Shown here: one piece after another, positions 36,001-47,241 of the stretch
Layout of the letters: each line of letters opens with the position of its first letter
Position numbering within the stretch: position 1 is the stretch's first letter
NCBI GenBank assembly: GCA_028023455.1
Contig: JAQFVV010006311.1
Coordinates: forward strand, 868,001-932,000
DNA from: Epiperipatus broadwayi
Lineage: Eukaryota; Onychophora; Udeonychophora; Euonychophora; Peripatidae
Length of the DNA stretch: 64,000 nt
Direction of reading: 5' to 3'
Program-made: the position numbers and the translations under genes
Notes under the pieces: model-generated
Databases searched by the model: none
What the model saw: the letters and a program-made list of their open reading frames with translations, nothing else
Told to the model about the DNA's origin: nothing

Positions 36001-38105
36001 TGAAATAAAGAAATATTTTACAAAGTTAAGAAAAAAAAATTAAGTTCAAGCCCATTACTTTTACAATTAGTTAAATACATGGAAAAAAAATCTTACTAAG
36101 AATTCAATAATTAGTAAGCTTAATATTTAAGCACCTTTCCCAAATTATATTTATTTTTGGCATAGTATATTTTTAATATTTCTTTATGTCATTATTTGAT
36201 TGTTTTATTAGTCAACTTCTTGGTATTAATTTTCAACATTCAATTCTTGATTTATGTATACTGTTTAATTTCAGCAAGCAGACAAATTGTTAAACAATAG
36301 AATTAAAGTTCTAGAAGGACACCAGGACAAATAAAAGAGCTGACTTTTATATTATCGTCATCTTTGAATTACTAACTTTGAGACATAACATGGAAATTTG
36401 TTATTGTTGAGGAATTATGTTATGAAAGTGCAGACAGTATATTGGTGGCTACAATAACCACATCTTGTTGAAAATCATTTCCATAGAAATGCTTTCATCA
36501 TAGAATGAAATCAGCATGAAGTACTTTCTTTTATACAGATAGTTATTATCAAACTATGGTGACTTGTCATCCTTTCTTATCCAATTTATCTTTGCACTGC
36601 AATATTATTTCATGCACACTCTAGAAGTGTGAACAATGAATTCTTTAATGTATCTGTCAATGAATCTTTGAATAAGATAATGAGAATCTATCTCTTTGAA
36701 TCAGTAAAAGAATACCCTTATGAGTTCATTATATTTGTCTTAATGTTTTATAAAGCTTTTCTGATTCTATATAAAAAAAAATTTCCTGAGCCACAAATCA
36801 AAGTAAGATTTGTATGTAAATTGTTTTTCTGTTTTCTAATTATCCATTTATAAACAGATTATTAACTTAATTTATTAATTACAAAATCTTAATTAAACAT
36901 AATTAATATTTTTTTAATTATCATGCATTTTTCTTTTTTATTCTATATACCATGAATTTCTTATTATAATTTTTCTAATTTCACAATTTTATATTAATGT
37001 TTTTAAATATAATTTTACTTTTTTTTATTTTAACCAAAAGTGTAAAAAAAATATTTAATGTAACAATTTCAGGTAAAAAAATTAAAATTGTAAACCTTTC
37101 ATAGGATTCATCTAGAATCTTAAATACAATAAATGTACATATTAAGTATACATTTTTACATAAAAAAAAATTGCATATTTATTAACTTACAAAATTTTTA
37201 CCTTTACAAAAATTTTATTTATTTTGAAATCAATATATCTGACTTCAATAATTATCAACTATATCATGTGGAATCATTATGAGTAGGATAACTTTAGATT
37301 TGATTTTAGATTCCAATTAATTTTATTTAATTATTTATTTTTTAATTATTTTGTATTAAGTTTTTAATTAAATTCTATTGAGTTCTTTGTGATTTTGAAT
37401 GAATCCATTACAAGATGAGAATTGATTTCCTTTATATATATAATCACTATAATATATTGATTTATCTGTTTAAGATAAAAAGATAAGCAACAATAAATTC
37501 ATCCCCAGAGGAACAGAAAAGGTCAGATTTATATTATTAGAATTGTTTATTTCTGGTCAAACATTTAAATGCCTATTACTAATTGCTAAATGTGTTTATG
37601 TTTACAGTAAGCAGTTCTTTTTAGAATTGAATTTACTAATACAAGAAAAACTATAAAAATTATTTTAACTTCTCATCTAGCATAGAAATATAATAAATAA
37701 ACAGATAATAATTATATAGCAGTAAAATCTCCAGTTACAAATATATATAAAAACACTTTTTAGGACTTGAATTAATATGAATATATAATCATAAGACAAT
37801 ACCTTCTATGTTTGGTATATAATAAATTTTATGCACTTATTATTTTACCTATAAAATCATTACAAGCATAATTTATTATGTTTGAGTCTATAATCCTAGA
37901 TAATGTTACTTATTATTATTATTTTAATTAATAATTTACTTCTGACATTACGACAGAAATGTTTGATGTAATAATTTCTTTTATTTTTTATCATGGAACA
38001 TTGACCATTATTAAACCAGTACATGTTGAATGTCTTTTGAAGTTTAATCCAGATGCATTCTCCTTTCCATATCATAAATATGGTTTTAATTTCTCCTTAT
38101 ATGTA
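33050..38105. other. AT-rich non-coding DNA, no gene recognised
   Basis: Five kilobases without a recognisable gene or repeat family. A C11 run at 33471-33481 and a long A run at 35949-35965 are the main landmarks. Open frames such as 33833-34051, 34196-34438 and 36629-36853 are AT-driven and lack domains. Confidence 0.5.
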
Positions 38106-39671
38106 AAAACAAAAAATACTTAATTGTAATTATTAATTAGAGAAAATATAACTTACTATTAAAAATTTTTCGGCTGAACGTTTTCGAGGAACCATGCCTC
38201 ATACTCATAGCCTTCATGAAAAGTGTAATAAATATATGCAAATGTAAATATTCAAATAAGCTACTGTTACGTAGCCCATTTTTTCGAGATCTCGAAGCAT
38301 GTGTCCTTTCTGTTAATGGCATGGATGTCTCTATTAATATAGAATGCCTCCTTTATTTTTCTCCTGTAATCATTTGGCTCTGAACATAAAATAATGGGGT
38401 TGGCAGGTATGAAGTTGTGCCCAGATTGTTTACTATGTTCGAAAAATACAGAGGATGTGTTGCTGTTTGTTTGAGCTCTGTTGAATGTGTAACGATGTTG
38501 AGCCAATCTGGTATTAATTGTGGCTTTCGTTTCCCCATAATATGTAGTGTGGCATCCAGCTTGAGGGCAGGAAATAGAGTACACCATGTGTGGGGGTGAG
38601 CGATCGATCAATGTGGTCTTTAGAGTTATTGATCAACCTATTGGAATTGGGTGGAGTTCTGAATATTATGTTGAATTTATTGTTTAAAGTTTTCGTTAGT
38701 TTGCTGGATATTTTAGGGATGTAGGGGATTGTTATTCTATGTAGATTAGTGCAAGGTAATTTATTGTTTATTGTACTATTAAATTTCATGATTTTCTTTT
38801 TAATGGTTTTACATTTGAATCCTGCTGCCAATAGATCTTTAGTATAATTGTTTATATTTTCCTTCCTATGTGCTTTGTATTTACACAGATGAAAGTTTCT
38901 AAACAAAAATGCATTAAGACCTGCAAATTTGTGCGATGCGGGTGAGTTAGAGTTAGGGTGGATACAGCTGCGAATTTCAAATGGTTTAACAATCATTTTG
39001 TAATCTATTGAGTGGCGATTTCTCGATAAAGAGAGGTCAAGATATTTGAGTTCTTTATTATTTTCATATGTGATAGTGAATGATAGTTTGTTTGAGTTTT
39101 GTAATTCACGTTGTATATTTAAAATATTATTTTTAGAGGTTATGATGAAAATATCGTCTACATATCGTATATATATGAAGTCTAGGTTAGTGTTGAAGTA
39201 TTTTGGAATGATGGATTGCTCGTATTTATTTAAATATATACTAGATAAAACACCACTAATAGGAAGGCCCATGGGCCAACCATCTTGCATTGTGTACCAT
39301 TTGTTTTCGAAGAGTGTAAATATATGGGAATCAAGCCATGTCAAGAAGGCCATAATAAATTTAATTCTTTCATTAGGACAAGATACTTGTAACAGCTCTT
39401 CGTGTATAATTTGGATGGATGCTTTTCTATTAATTGATCCATATAATTCCTTCACATCCATCATAGCCATAACAGAACTATGAGAGATTTGAGTATTTTT
39501 AATTCTGGAGATGAATTGAAAAGACGAATTTATCGTGTAAGAGCCAAAATTAAGGTAATCTATAATTAATTGATTGACTAATTTGGCTACATCAATATAA
39601 TGCACGCCAGCGAAGTCCATCATCAATCTAAGCGGTTCGCCTGGTTTATGTAGTTTTGAATTGGCAAACAT
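38106..39671 (-). mobile_element. Penelope-like element, 5'-truncated copy (left arm)
   Basis: The minus strand encodes the Penelope reverse transcriptase from 39671 down to about 38600 and continues in a shifted frame (38611-38267) through the GIY-YIG endonuclease. The frame changes in the C run near 38593-38597. The RT catalytic motif YVDD and the motif B region (MGLPISG) are intact. The copy is truncated at its 5' end exactly at 39671, where the oppositely oriented copy begins. Its 3' UTR (38106-38266) matches the 3' UTR of the right copy to within a few bases. Protein differences from the right copy are few (e.g. Ile/Phe, Val/Ala near the start), so both are young. Confidence 0.85.
38172..38212 (-). 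ncRNA. Hammerhead-like fold in the Penelope 3' region (left copy)
   Basis: This is the reverse-strand copy of the motif at 41610-41650 and is identical to it in the parts I compared: GGCT, eight bases, GAGG hairpin CCTC, GAAA, ACGTTC, AGCC. See that entry for the interpretation. Confidence 0.4.
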
Positions 39672-39845
39672 TCAATTATACCACCATATGAAATCAAGAA
39701 AATTTTATCCCTCGGACCTAAATACGTAGGAGGAAGTTGGACATCCCCTAAACTTGAACTAATAGCGGATATCGAAGCGTGTCTCATTAACAACATACAA
39801 AGAGACGCTATCATCACCGATATAGCTAAACTATTAAATAATAAT

Positions 39846-41555
39846 TTGGTTGATAAAGAAGATAAAGCATGGAATAAAAGTGTGTTAAATACTAAACAAT
39901 ATTTCAAAACACACAATATTACTTGTCTCAAAGAAGACAAAGGCAATCGCTTTGTTTTATTAAATAACACCGATTACAAAAATAAAATGCACGACCAAAT
40001 TAAAATATTAAAGTTAGTACATGATAACACTTTTAATATTAAACTAGACCGAGATAAATTCATTAATAACGTGCTTCGGACTTTTAGGGATAAAGGGATT
40101 ACTAAATCTGAGTATTACAGGATTTATCCTTCTGCCACTAGACCCTCCCAAATGTTTGCCAATTCAAAACTACATAAACCAGGCGAACTGCTTAGATTGA
40201 TGATGGACTTCGCTGGCGTGCATTATTTTGATGCAGCCAAATTAGTCAATCAATTAATTATAGATTACCTTAATTTTGGCTCTTACACGATAAATTCATC
40301 TTTTCAATTCATCTCCAGAATTAAAAATACTCAAATCTCTCATAGTTCTGTTATGGCTACGATGGATGTGAAGGAATTATACGGATCAATTAATAGAAAA
40401 GCATCCATCCAAATTATACACGAAGAGCTGTTACGAGTATCTTGTCCTAATGAAAGAATTAAATTTATTATGGCCTTCTTGATATGGCTTGATTCCCATA
40501 TATTTACACTCTTCGAAAACAAATGGTACACAATGCAAGATGGTTGGCCCATGGGCCTTCCTATTAGTGATGTTTTATCTAGTATATATTTAAATAAATA
40601 CGAGCAATCCATCATTCCAAAATACTTCAACACTAACCTAGACTTCATATATATACGATATGTAGACGATATTTTCATCATAATCTCTAAAAATAATATT
40701 TTAAATATACAACGTGAATTACAAAACTCAACCAAACTATCATTCACTATCACATATGAAAATAATAAAGAACTCAAATATCTCGACCTCTCTTTATCGA
40801 GAAATCGCCACTCAATAGATTACAAAATGATTGTTAAACCATTTGAAATTCGCAGCTGTATCCACCCTAACTCTAACTCACCTGCATCGCACAAATTTGC
40901 AGGTCTTAATGCATTTTTGTTTAGAAACTTTCATCTGTGTAAATACGAAGCACATAGGAAGGAAAATATAAACAATTATACTAAAGATCTATTGGCAGCA
41001 GGATTCAAATATAAAACCATTAAAAAGAAAATCATGAAATTTAATAGTACAATAAACAATAAATTACCTCACACTAATCTACCTAGAATAACAATCCCCT
41101 ACATCCCTAAAATATCCAGCAAACTAATGAAAACTTTAAACAATAAATTCAACATAATATTCAGAACTCCACCCAATTCCAATAGGTTGATCAATAACTC
41201 TAAAGACCACATTGATCAATCGCTCACCCCACACGTGGTGTACTCTATTTCCTGCCCTCAAGCCGAATGCCACGCTACATATTATGGGGAAACGAAAGCC
41301 ACAATTAATACCAGATTGGCTCAACATCGTTACACATTCAACAGAGCTCAAACGAACAGCAACACATCCTCTGTATTTTTCGAACATAGTAAACAATCTG
41401 GGCACAACTTCATACCTACCAACCCCATTATTTTATGTTCAGAGCCAAATGATTACAGGAGAAAAATAAAGGAGGCATTCTATATTAATAGAGACATCCA
41501 TGCCATTAACAGAAAGGACACATGCTTCGAGATCTCGAAAAAATGGGCTACGTAA
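39846..41555 (+). CDS. Penelope-like reverse transcriptase with GIY-YIG endonuclease
   Basis: The frame has 569 codons from the first ATG, without stops. The RT domain spans roughly residues 60-400, with the catalytic YVDD at 272-275 and the WPMGLPIS region before it. The C-terminal GIY-YIG endonuclease has VYS at 465-467, a Cys-rich CPQAEC insert typical of Penelope, YYGET at 479-483 and the conserved Arg490. An FFEHSKQSGHNF segment follows and the protein ends near KKWAT. This protein both nicks DNA and primes cDNA synthesis. The frame is open upstream to 39672 with Penelope-like sequence (SLGPKY), so the natural start is missing and the product may be short of the usual full length. With intact catalytic residues it is the most likely active protein in the window. 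Confidence 0.9.
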   Translation: MVDKEDKAWNKSVLNTKQYFKTHNITCLKEDKGNRFVLLNNTDYKNKMHDQIKILKLVHDNTFNIKLDRDKFINNVLRTFRDKGITKSEYYRIYPSATRPSQMFANSKLHKPGELLRLMMDFAGVHYFDAAKLVNQLIIDYLNFGSYTINSSFQFISRIKNTQISHSSVMATMDVKELYGSINRKASIQIIHEELLRVSCPNERIKFIMAFLIWLDSHIFTLFENKWYTMQDGWPMGLPISDVLSSIYLNKYEQSIIPKYFNTNLDFIYIRYVDDIFIIISKNNILNIQRELQNSTKLSFTITYENNKELKYLDLSLSRNRHSIDYKMIVKPFEIRSCIHPNSNSPASHKFAGLNAFLFRNFHLCKYEAHRKENINNYTKDLLAAGFKYKTIKKKIMKFNSTINNKLPHTNLPRITIPYIPKISSKLMKTLNNKFNIIFRTPPNSNRLINNSKDHIDQSLTPHVVYSISCPQAECHATYYGETKATINTRLAQHRYTFNRAQTNSNTSSVFFEHSKQSGHNFIPTNPIILCSEPNDYRRKIKEAFYINRDIHAINRKDTCFEISKKWAT

Positions 41556-41609
41556 CAGTAGCTTATTTGAATATTTACATTTGCATATATTTATTACACT
41601 TTTCATGAA

Positions 41610-41650
41610 GGCTATGAGTATGAGGCATGGTTCCTCGAAAACGTTCAGCC
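41610..41650 (+). ncRNA. Hammerhead-like fold in the Penelope 3' region (right copy)
   Basis: Stem I is GGCT (41610-41613) with AGCC (41647-41650). Stem II is GAGG (41622-41625) with CCTC (41633-41636). GAAA follows at 41637-41640, then ACGTT forming a two-pair stem III with the A before it, and C at 41646 as the expected cleavage base. The box between stems I and II is ATGAGTAT instead of CTGATGA. Aligned as ATGAGTA, the C3 and G8 positions are A and T, which would still pair. Penelope elements in several animals are known to carry hammerheads. Activity here is uncertain because of the altered box and an extra T. Confidence 0.4.
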
Positions 41651-41717
41651 GAAAAATTTTTAATAGTAAGTTATATTTTCTCTAATTAATAATTACAATT
41701 AAGTATTTTTTGTTTTT

Positions 41718-43623
41718 TCCATATCAGTAAATTTCTTTATTAAATCCATTTATTTCTGTCATAGTCTTTTTCTCAAACTTTTAAAATTTCTTGGGAACAA
41801 GTTTAAAATATTCAGTTGTCCATCTAATATCATATAGTTTAAAACGAGTCTAGACTAACTTAACTTCCATCTGTTAATTCTTTTGACAGTCAGTGATTTC
41901 AATTTGTTTTCCCATCCAAGTATTTCAATTTTAATCATTCTTTATTAATCCAAACATTCATCTCTTCTTTCTTCATTGTATGGTCTGAAAAAAGTCATTG
42001 CATTGCTCTTCTCATATGTGATCGAATCTCACATTCCTAACGAAGTACTGTAAAACATATTTATTAAAAATCTGTTTCAAGCACATACACATATTTCTTT
42101 TTAAGATTAAGTTTTTTTTACACAGTATTTCATCCAAGTATAATTATATAATCAATTCAACAATTAGGTTTTTATATGAATTAATGATTTGATTCACATA
42201 TAAATTTCCAAATAAACATATCTCACTTTAAAAAAACAAAACGTTATTTTTCAATACATCCATCAAAATGATTCATTCTGATAAATGTATATTCAAGATC
42301 AGCAAAACAAATATTATTACTATTCCCCCTCCATAAATTTCTCAACAATAGATTTTAATACTACAATTGTATCTTGTGTATTTCTTATATTTTCAAATTG
42401 CTCTTCAGAAAAAAATATAAGTCATGTATAAATCTATTTAAAACACTCAATAGCAATTTATGCGCATAAGAAGCTACGGCAAATAATTATTTTAAAATTC
42501 TTATGCTTTATTGAATTATACCTTATTTTTTAAATGCAGAGAAACTCAATTTTTTATACAGGTGGATTGCTTTTTCTTTTTAGTATATTGGAAATATTAA
42601 ATATAATGTAAATATCTAATTTCAATGTTCATTCAACAGATAAAAATATAATTATTAATGATATTTCAAAATCAGGATTAAAAAAGAAAATAGATTGTAA
42701 TAAACTATAAATATCAAGTCTCTCAAATGTTTTATCATAATATCTTTTAATAATTTAGCTGGAATCTTCAATCTCCTATGTTTCATATTTTAGGCAGAGC
42801 ATTCACATTTCTTTTTTTTTCTTGTTTAATCTATTTCATCTTTAAATAACCAGTTTCATTTTTCAATTAATGTAAATAAAAAACATTGTTATATCTATCC
42901 TAAAAATTATTTTAATCACTTTATTATACTATATATCAAGCAAATCTATCATTTCATTTCTATTTTCCTATTCCTCTTCTAATATATTCTTCTAAATTTA
43001 TTGATTTCACAACACAATTCATTAACGAGTCTTCTATGCATATTCTTACTTTTTATAAAATTAATTATTTTTCTTTCCTATTTTGTCAACCATCTCACTA
43101 CTTAACCCAAATATGTTTTTGCTCTTTTTCTTTGTTTGCAACTAATTGTTTTATCCTTAGTATCCTTTCACTTTTTTTTTGTAATAATACCATTTTTATC
43201 TGAATTAATTATTATTTATACCATTTTTTATTTGAATTTAGAAATTGTTTTCTCTAATATTCTCTTATAAATCGATCAATTGCCTACTTTTTGTTTTGTT
43301 TCCAGGTTATTATTTTAAGATTTTAATTTTAGTACTACTAAACTTTGATAAAATCATTTTGATATATACACACAGAAATGTTTACTTTCTACATTTAACA
43401 AATTGCACATGCACTTAACCCAATAATGATTGGGGGAGAGGGGTCTTAAATTCAATTTGAACTGCAAAAAATAAATATAAATATAGTTTGCAATAAAGTT
43501 TGCAAACATGAAGTTAAACCAATAATTTATAATTTGTATTTGGATGAGTTTAAAAAAAAACAATAATCTTTAAATTATTACAAATATTATATTGTGCAAT
43601 TTCCGCGTGAATAAAATTTAAAT
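41718..43623. other. AT-rich non-coding DNA, no gene recognised
   Basis: No recognisable gene or repeat. The minus-strand frame 43354-43563 is low-complexity. The right edge leads into the family-1 array. Confidence 0.5.
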
Positions 43624-43749
43624 AAAATCAATATTGATAAACAGAGCAAAACTCTCCATACAGTATTGCCACCTGTGCTAAACAGAGTAATCAATGGATG
43701 CCAGAATGCTTGTGCATAAAATCCCTATCTAATGCCTACTCATCCAATA

Positions 43750-43791
43750 TCCCCAGACTAGTTTCTGGCTTGTGGCCTTCGTCTGTGAGGA
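43750..43791 (-). ncRNA. Family-1 hammerhead ribozyme, core mutated
   Basis: On the minus strand the order is TCCTCA, CAGACGA, GGC/GCC hairpin, GAAA, ACTAGT, C, TGGGGA. The core is CTGACGA with T4 changed to A, a position essential in known hammerheads, so cleavage is not expected. All other elements match the plus-oriented copies. Confidence 0.65.
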
Positions 43792-44460
43792 GCTTTGGAT
43801 CTGAGAGCACTGCATCTAGATCTTAGGATCTAATGCAACCCTCTAGCAACCACCTTTTATCTCTACTTAACTACAAAACTATGAGAATGAAATTGAAAAC
43901 ATAAAAAATATTTTCAATCTAAGCTCAATAGCTTATATAGTCATATGGGTCTGAACTCAGTTCAGCACCCATACATTTTGATGTCTTTGGCTCTTTTACA
44001 ACCATAGCCACCACTATCCTATTAGGCAGGATTGGTGTTAAACCATTAAGCATCACATGATCACATTTCCTATACTAGCACAATAATTGTTGATAAACAG
44101 AGCAAAACTCTCCATACAGTACTGCCACCTGTGCTAAACAGAGTAATCAATGGATGCCAGAAGGCTTGTGCATAAAATCCCTATCTAATGCCTACTCATC
44201 CAATATCCCCAGACTAACAATCCTGCCTAATAGGATAGTGGTGGCTATGGTTGTAAAAGAGCCAAAGACACCAAAATGTATGGGTGATGAACTGAGTTCA
44301 GACCCATATGACTATATAAGCTATTGAGCTTAGATTGGAAATATTTTTTATGTTTTCAATTTCATTCTCATAGTTTTGTAGTTAAGTAGAGATAAAAGGT
44401 GGTTGCTAGAGGGTTGCATTAGATCCTAAGATCTAGATGCAGTGCTCTCAGATCCAAAGC

Positions 44461-44502
44461 TCCTCACTGACGAAGGCCACAAGCCAGAAACTAGTCTGGG
44501 GA
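44461..44502 (+). ncRNA. Family-1 hammerhead ribozyme, array copy 1
   Basis: Stem I pairs TCCTCA (44461-44466) with TGGGGA (44497-44502), six pairs with one U-G. The core CTGACGA (44467-44473) fits CUGANGA. Stem II is GGC-CACAA-GCC with an A-A step next to the core instead of the usual G-C. GAAA is at 44487-44490. Stem III is the palindrome ACTAGT (44490-44495), and the cleavage base is C44496. Stem III has only two pairs and a two-base loop, as in newt satellite hammerheads, which cleave as dimers. The weak point is the A-A step in stem II. Confidence 0.7.
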
Positions 44503-44749
44503 TATTGGATGAGTAGGCATTAGATAGGAATTTTATGCACAAGCCTTCTGGCATCCATTGATTACTCTGTGTAGCACAGGTGGCAATACTCTATGGAGAG
44601 TTTTACTCTGTTTATCAACAATTTATGTGCTAGTATAGGAAATGTGATCATGTGATGCTTAATGGTTTAACACCAATCCTGCCTAATAGGATAGTGGTGG
44701 CTATGATTGTAAAAGAGCCAAAGACACCAAAATGTATGGGTGCTGAACT

Positions 44750-44760
44750 GAGTTCAGACC
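44750..44760 (+). promoter_or_regulatory. Box-B-like Pol III element in a family-1 unit
   Basis: GAGTTCAGACC resembles the tRNA box B consensus, with the usual A after the purine replaced by G. A box-A-like TAGGATAGTGG lies at 44687-44697. The spacing (about 52 bp) is longer than in a plain tRNA but tolerated by Pol III. The diverged copy at 30.8 kb has a better start to the box (GGGTTCAGACCC). Internal Pol III transcription is an inference. Confidence 0.4.
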
Positions 44761-44916
44761 CATATGACTATATAAGCTATTGAGCTTAGATTGAAAATAT
44801 TTTTTATGTTTTCAATTTCATTCTCATAGTTTTGTAGTTAAGTAGAGATAAAAGGTGGTTGCTAGAGGGTTGCATTAGATCCTAAGATCTAGATGCAGTG
44901 CTCTCAGATCCAAAGC

Positions 44917-44958
44917 TCCTCACTGACGAAGGCCACAAGCCAGAAACTAGTCTGGGGA
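44917..44958 (+). ncRNA. Family-1 hammerhead ribozyme, array copy 2
   Basis: Identical to the 44461 copy in every ribozyme element: CTGACGA at 44923-44929, predicted cleavage after C44952. It lies exactly 456 bp from both neighbours, so cleavage at adjacent copies would release a unit-length RNA. Confidence 0.7.
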
Positions 44959-45372
44959 TATTGGATGAGTAGGAATTAGATAGGGATTTTATGCACAAGC
45001 CTTCTGGCATCCATTGATTACTCTGTTTAGCACAGGTGGCAATACTGTATGGAGAGTTTTGCTCTGTTTATCAACAATTATTGTGCTAGTATAGGAAATG
45101 TGATCATGTGATGCTTAATGGTTTAACACCAATCCTGCCTAATAGGATAGTGGTGGCTATGGTTGTAAAAGAGCCAAAGACACCAAAATGTATGGGTGCT
45201 GAACTGAGTTCAGACCCATATGACTATATAAGCTATTGAGCTTAGATTGAAAATATTTTTTATGTTTTCAATTTCATTCTCATAGTTTTGTAGTTAAGTA
45301 GAGATAAAAGGTGGTTGCTAGAGGGTTGCATTAGATCCTAAGATCTAGATGCAGTGCTCTCAGATCCAAAGC

Positions 45373-45414
45373 TCCTCACTGACGAAGGCCACAAGCCAGA
45401 AACTAGTCTGGGGA
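45373..45414 (+). ncRNA. Family-1 hammerhead ribozyme, array copy 3
   Basis: Identical to the other two plus-strand copies: CTGACGA at 45379-45385, predicted cleavage after C45408. It is the last of the series. The array ends about 160 bp downstream at the duplicated target site. Confidence 0.7.
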
Positions 45415-45584
45415 TATTGGATGAGTAGGCATTAGATAGGGATTTTATGCACAAGCCTTCTGGCATCCATTGATTACTCTGTTTAGCACAGGTGGCAATA
45501 CTGTATGGAGAGTTTTGCTCTGTTTATCAACAATTATTGTGCTAGTATAGGAAATGTGATCATGTGATGCTTAAAATCAATATT

Positions 45585-46739
45585 ATAATATTCAATAGAT
45601 TATATATATATATTTCTACATAACGTTTAAAAGTTTTTACCACAATCTGAAAATAAAAAAGTTTGTGATAATAATATAAAAAAACCAATAACATAAATAA
45701 ATTATTATTATGTATAAGCATTAAACTATTATATTAAAGCAAAAGCTATTTTTTAATTATTATGTTAATCAAATTAATAGTTTCGACAACGTGGTTATAT
45801 TACTTATAAGAACATATCTGATGAGGATAAATTATGATTTTTATCTTATTATGAAATCTAAACTGAATTTCAATTTTATTCTTCTAATAATCTTTATAAG
45901 GAGGGTCTATATTTGTTATTTTTTATTTGCCTTACTGACGTCATTTTGGTTTATTTGCGTTTCTTAATATTTTATTGCTAATATTTATAGTGGTCAGCAG
46001 CAAAATAAGATACAGTTAATTGTAATTATGTCAAGAGCCAAAAATTATCTCAAACCTTAGGGAAAAAAGGGAATAATAAACTATTTATATATAGTATGTT
46101 GAAAATATGTAGAAATTTAAGACAAAAAAAATAAAATAAAACCATAGTGCTATAAAGTGTATTTGAAGTCTAAAAATACTTAACAGGCTATTAAAGAAAG
46201 CCAATGACAATTTCCAATACTTCTAACTTGTATAATATGATTAGATTAAAGTTATTTAGAGGCCTGATTGTCAACGTCATCAAGATTGGAAAAAACAAGA
46301 ATCCATAATTGCAAAAATATAATACTACCAATGAAACCTAGAATACACTGATTATGAATTAAATAAAAATGAATGTAGTAAAGACAGAAATAGATTGCTT
46401 ACACATGAACATCTTAAATGTTAACAAAATAAGGCATCCTAGAATGAGAGATTATAAGCTAAGAGAAAATGCTGGTTACTTTTCATAACAAGATCAATAA
46501 AAAGTGGTGTAATTTTCACTTTATAGATAAATAATTCATAGTTTATCATCAGACATAATACTGTGAATGATCAACTGATACCAGTATGTCTTTAAGGATA
46601 GCAATTCAACATTAATATAATTTAAATCTATATCTTATAAAGCTAAGCAAATGAAGTAAAAATTGAAACAATTTACAATCAGGTTCACACAAAATATACA
46701 AAATTTTGTAGCAAGATATACTTTTAATGAGCAGTGATT
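45585..46739. other. AT-rich non-coding DNA, no gene recognised
   Basis: No recognisable gene. The right part (from about 46200) may be an unreadable 5' extension of the RTE relic that follows. Confidence 0.4.
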
Positions 46740-47241
46740 AGACTGAAAAATGCTGAAAATGGTAAAAAAATACTGTTGATCACTATGGACATGCAAACAA
46801 AAATGAAGCAAAAAAATGACTAATAAAATTTTGTAAAATCAATGATTTTTTAGTGCCAATAAATTTTTCATCTGCAAATTATATATATATGGACATCAGT
46901 AGATAGAATTCATAGGATTAAACTTGATTATATTCATAGCAGCCAGTGAGGAAAGGCCATGACTTGATAGCAAAATATTTAAAATAATGGAACAGATTGT
47001 AAATTTCCATTGAAGCTGGAATAAAACTACAAGCTTGTCCAATACTCTTCATATAATTTAGAAAAGATAAATAATATGTATTTCTTTAAAAAAAAATTTT
47101 TTTAATATGTAACTTTATGATCATTATTAAGGATTATAATGTAATTAGAAGGGATTTGAATTCAGACTTTCAAGCTCCCTAAAGCTATCCACTCCATGTT
47201 ATACAACCAACACACATGACCACATACATGTGAAAAAGACA

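Larger units (their letters stand above)
39672..41717 (+). mobile_element. Penelope-like element, right arm, with intact frame
   Basis: A Penelope-like retroelement of about 2.05 kb in head-to-head orientation with the copy at 38106-39671. The shared parts (40149-41717 against 39671-38106) form the arms of a ~3.6-kb palindrome, with 39672-40148 as the unpaired centre. The frame is open from the junction at 39672, 58 codons upstream of the first usable ATG, so its 5' end is truncated. Penelope elements characteristically lie in such inverted or tandem partial dimers. Confidence 0.85.
43624..45584. mobile_element. Family-1 ribozyme repeat array, palindromic, 456-bp period
   Basis: The insert contains one minus-oriented unit (about 43636-44090), a truncated minus unit (to 44217), then three plus-oriented units (from 44218) in head-to-head arrangement. 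The plus units repeat with a period of exactly 456 bp (ribozyme starts 44461, 44917, 45373) and are nearly identical. AAAATCAATATT occurs at both edges (43624-43635, 45573-45584), a likely 12-bp target-site duplication. Each unit has a hammerhead, a box-A-like TAGGATAGTGG (e.g. 44687-44697) and a box-B-like GAGTTCAGACC (e.g. 44750-44760). No protein is encoded. The structure fits a retrozyme or hammerhead-bearing SINE-like satellite that needs enzymes from another element. Confidence 0.8.

Noticed and set aside
39046-39483. 145-codon frame opposite the Penelope reverse transcriptase (and its twin at 40340-40777 minus)
   Set aside because: Antisense shadow of the RT frame, seen in both copies because the copies are near-identical.
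43624-45584. Family-1 array as a terminal-inverted-repeat DNA transposon (MITE)
   Set aside because: All copies are palindromic internally, but their two outer ends are different sequences, the plus units are tandem with a fixed 456-bp period, and each carries a ribozyme. A retrozyme or SINE-like origin fits better.
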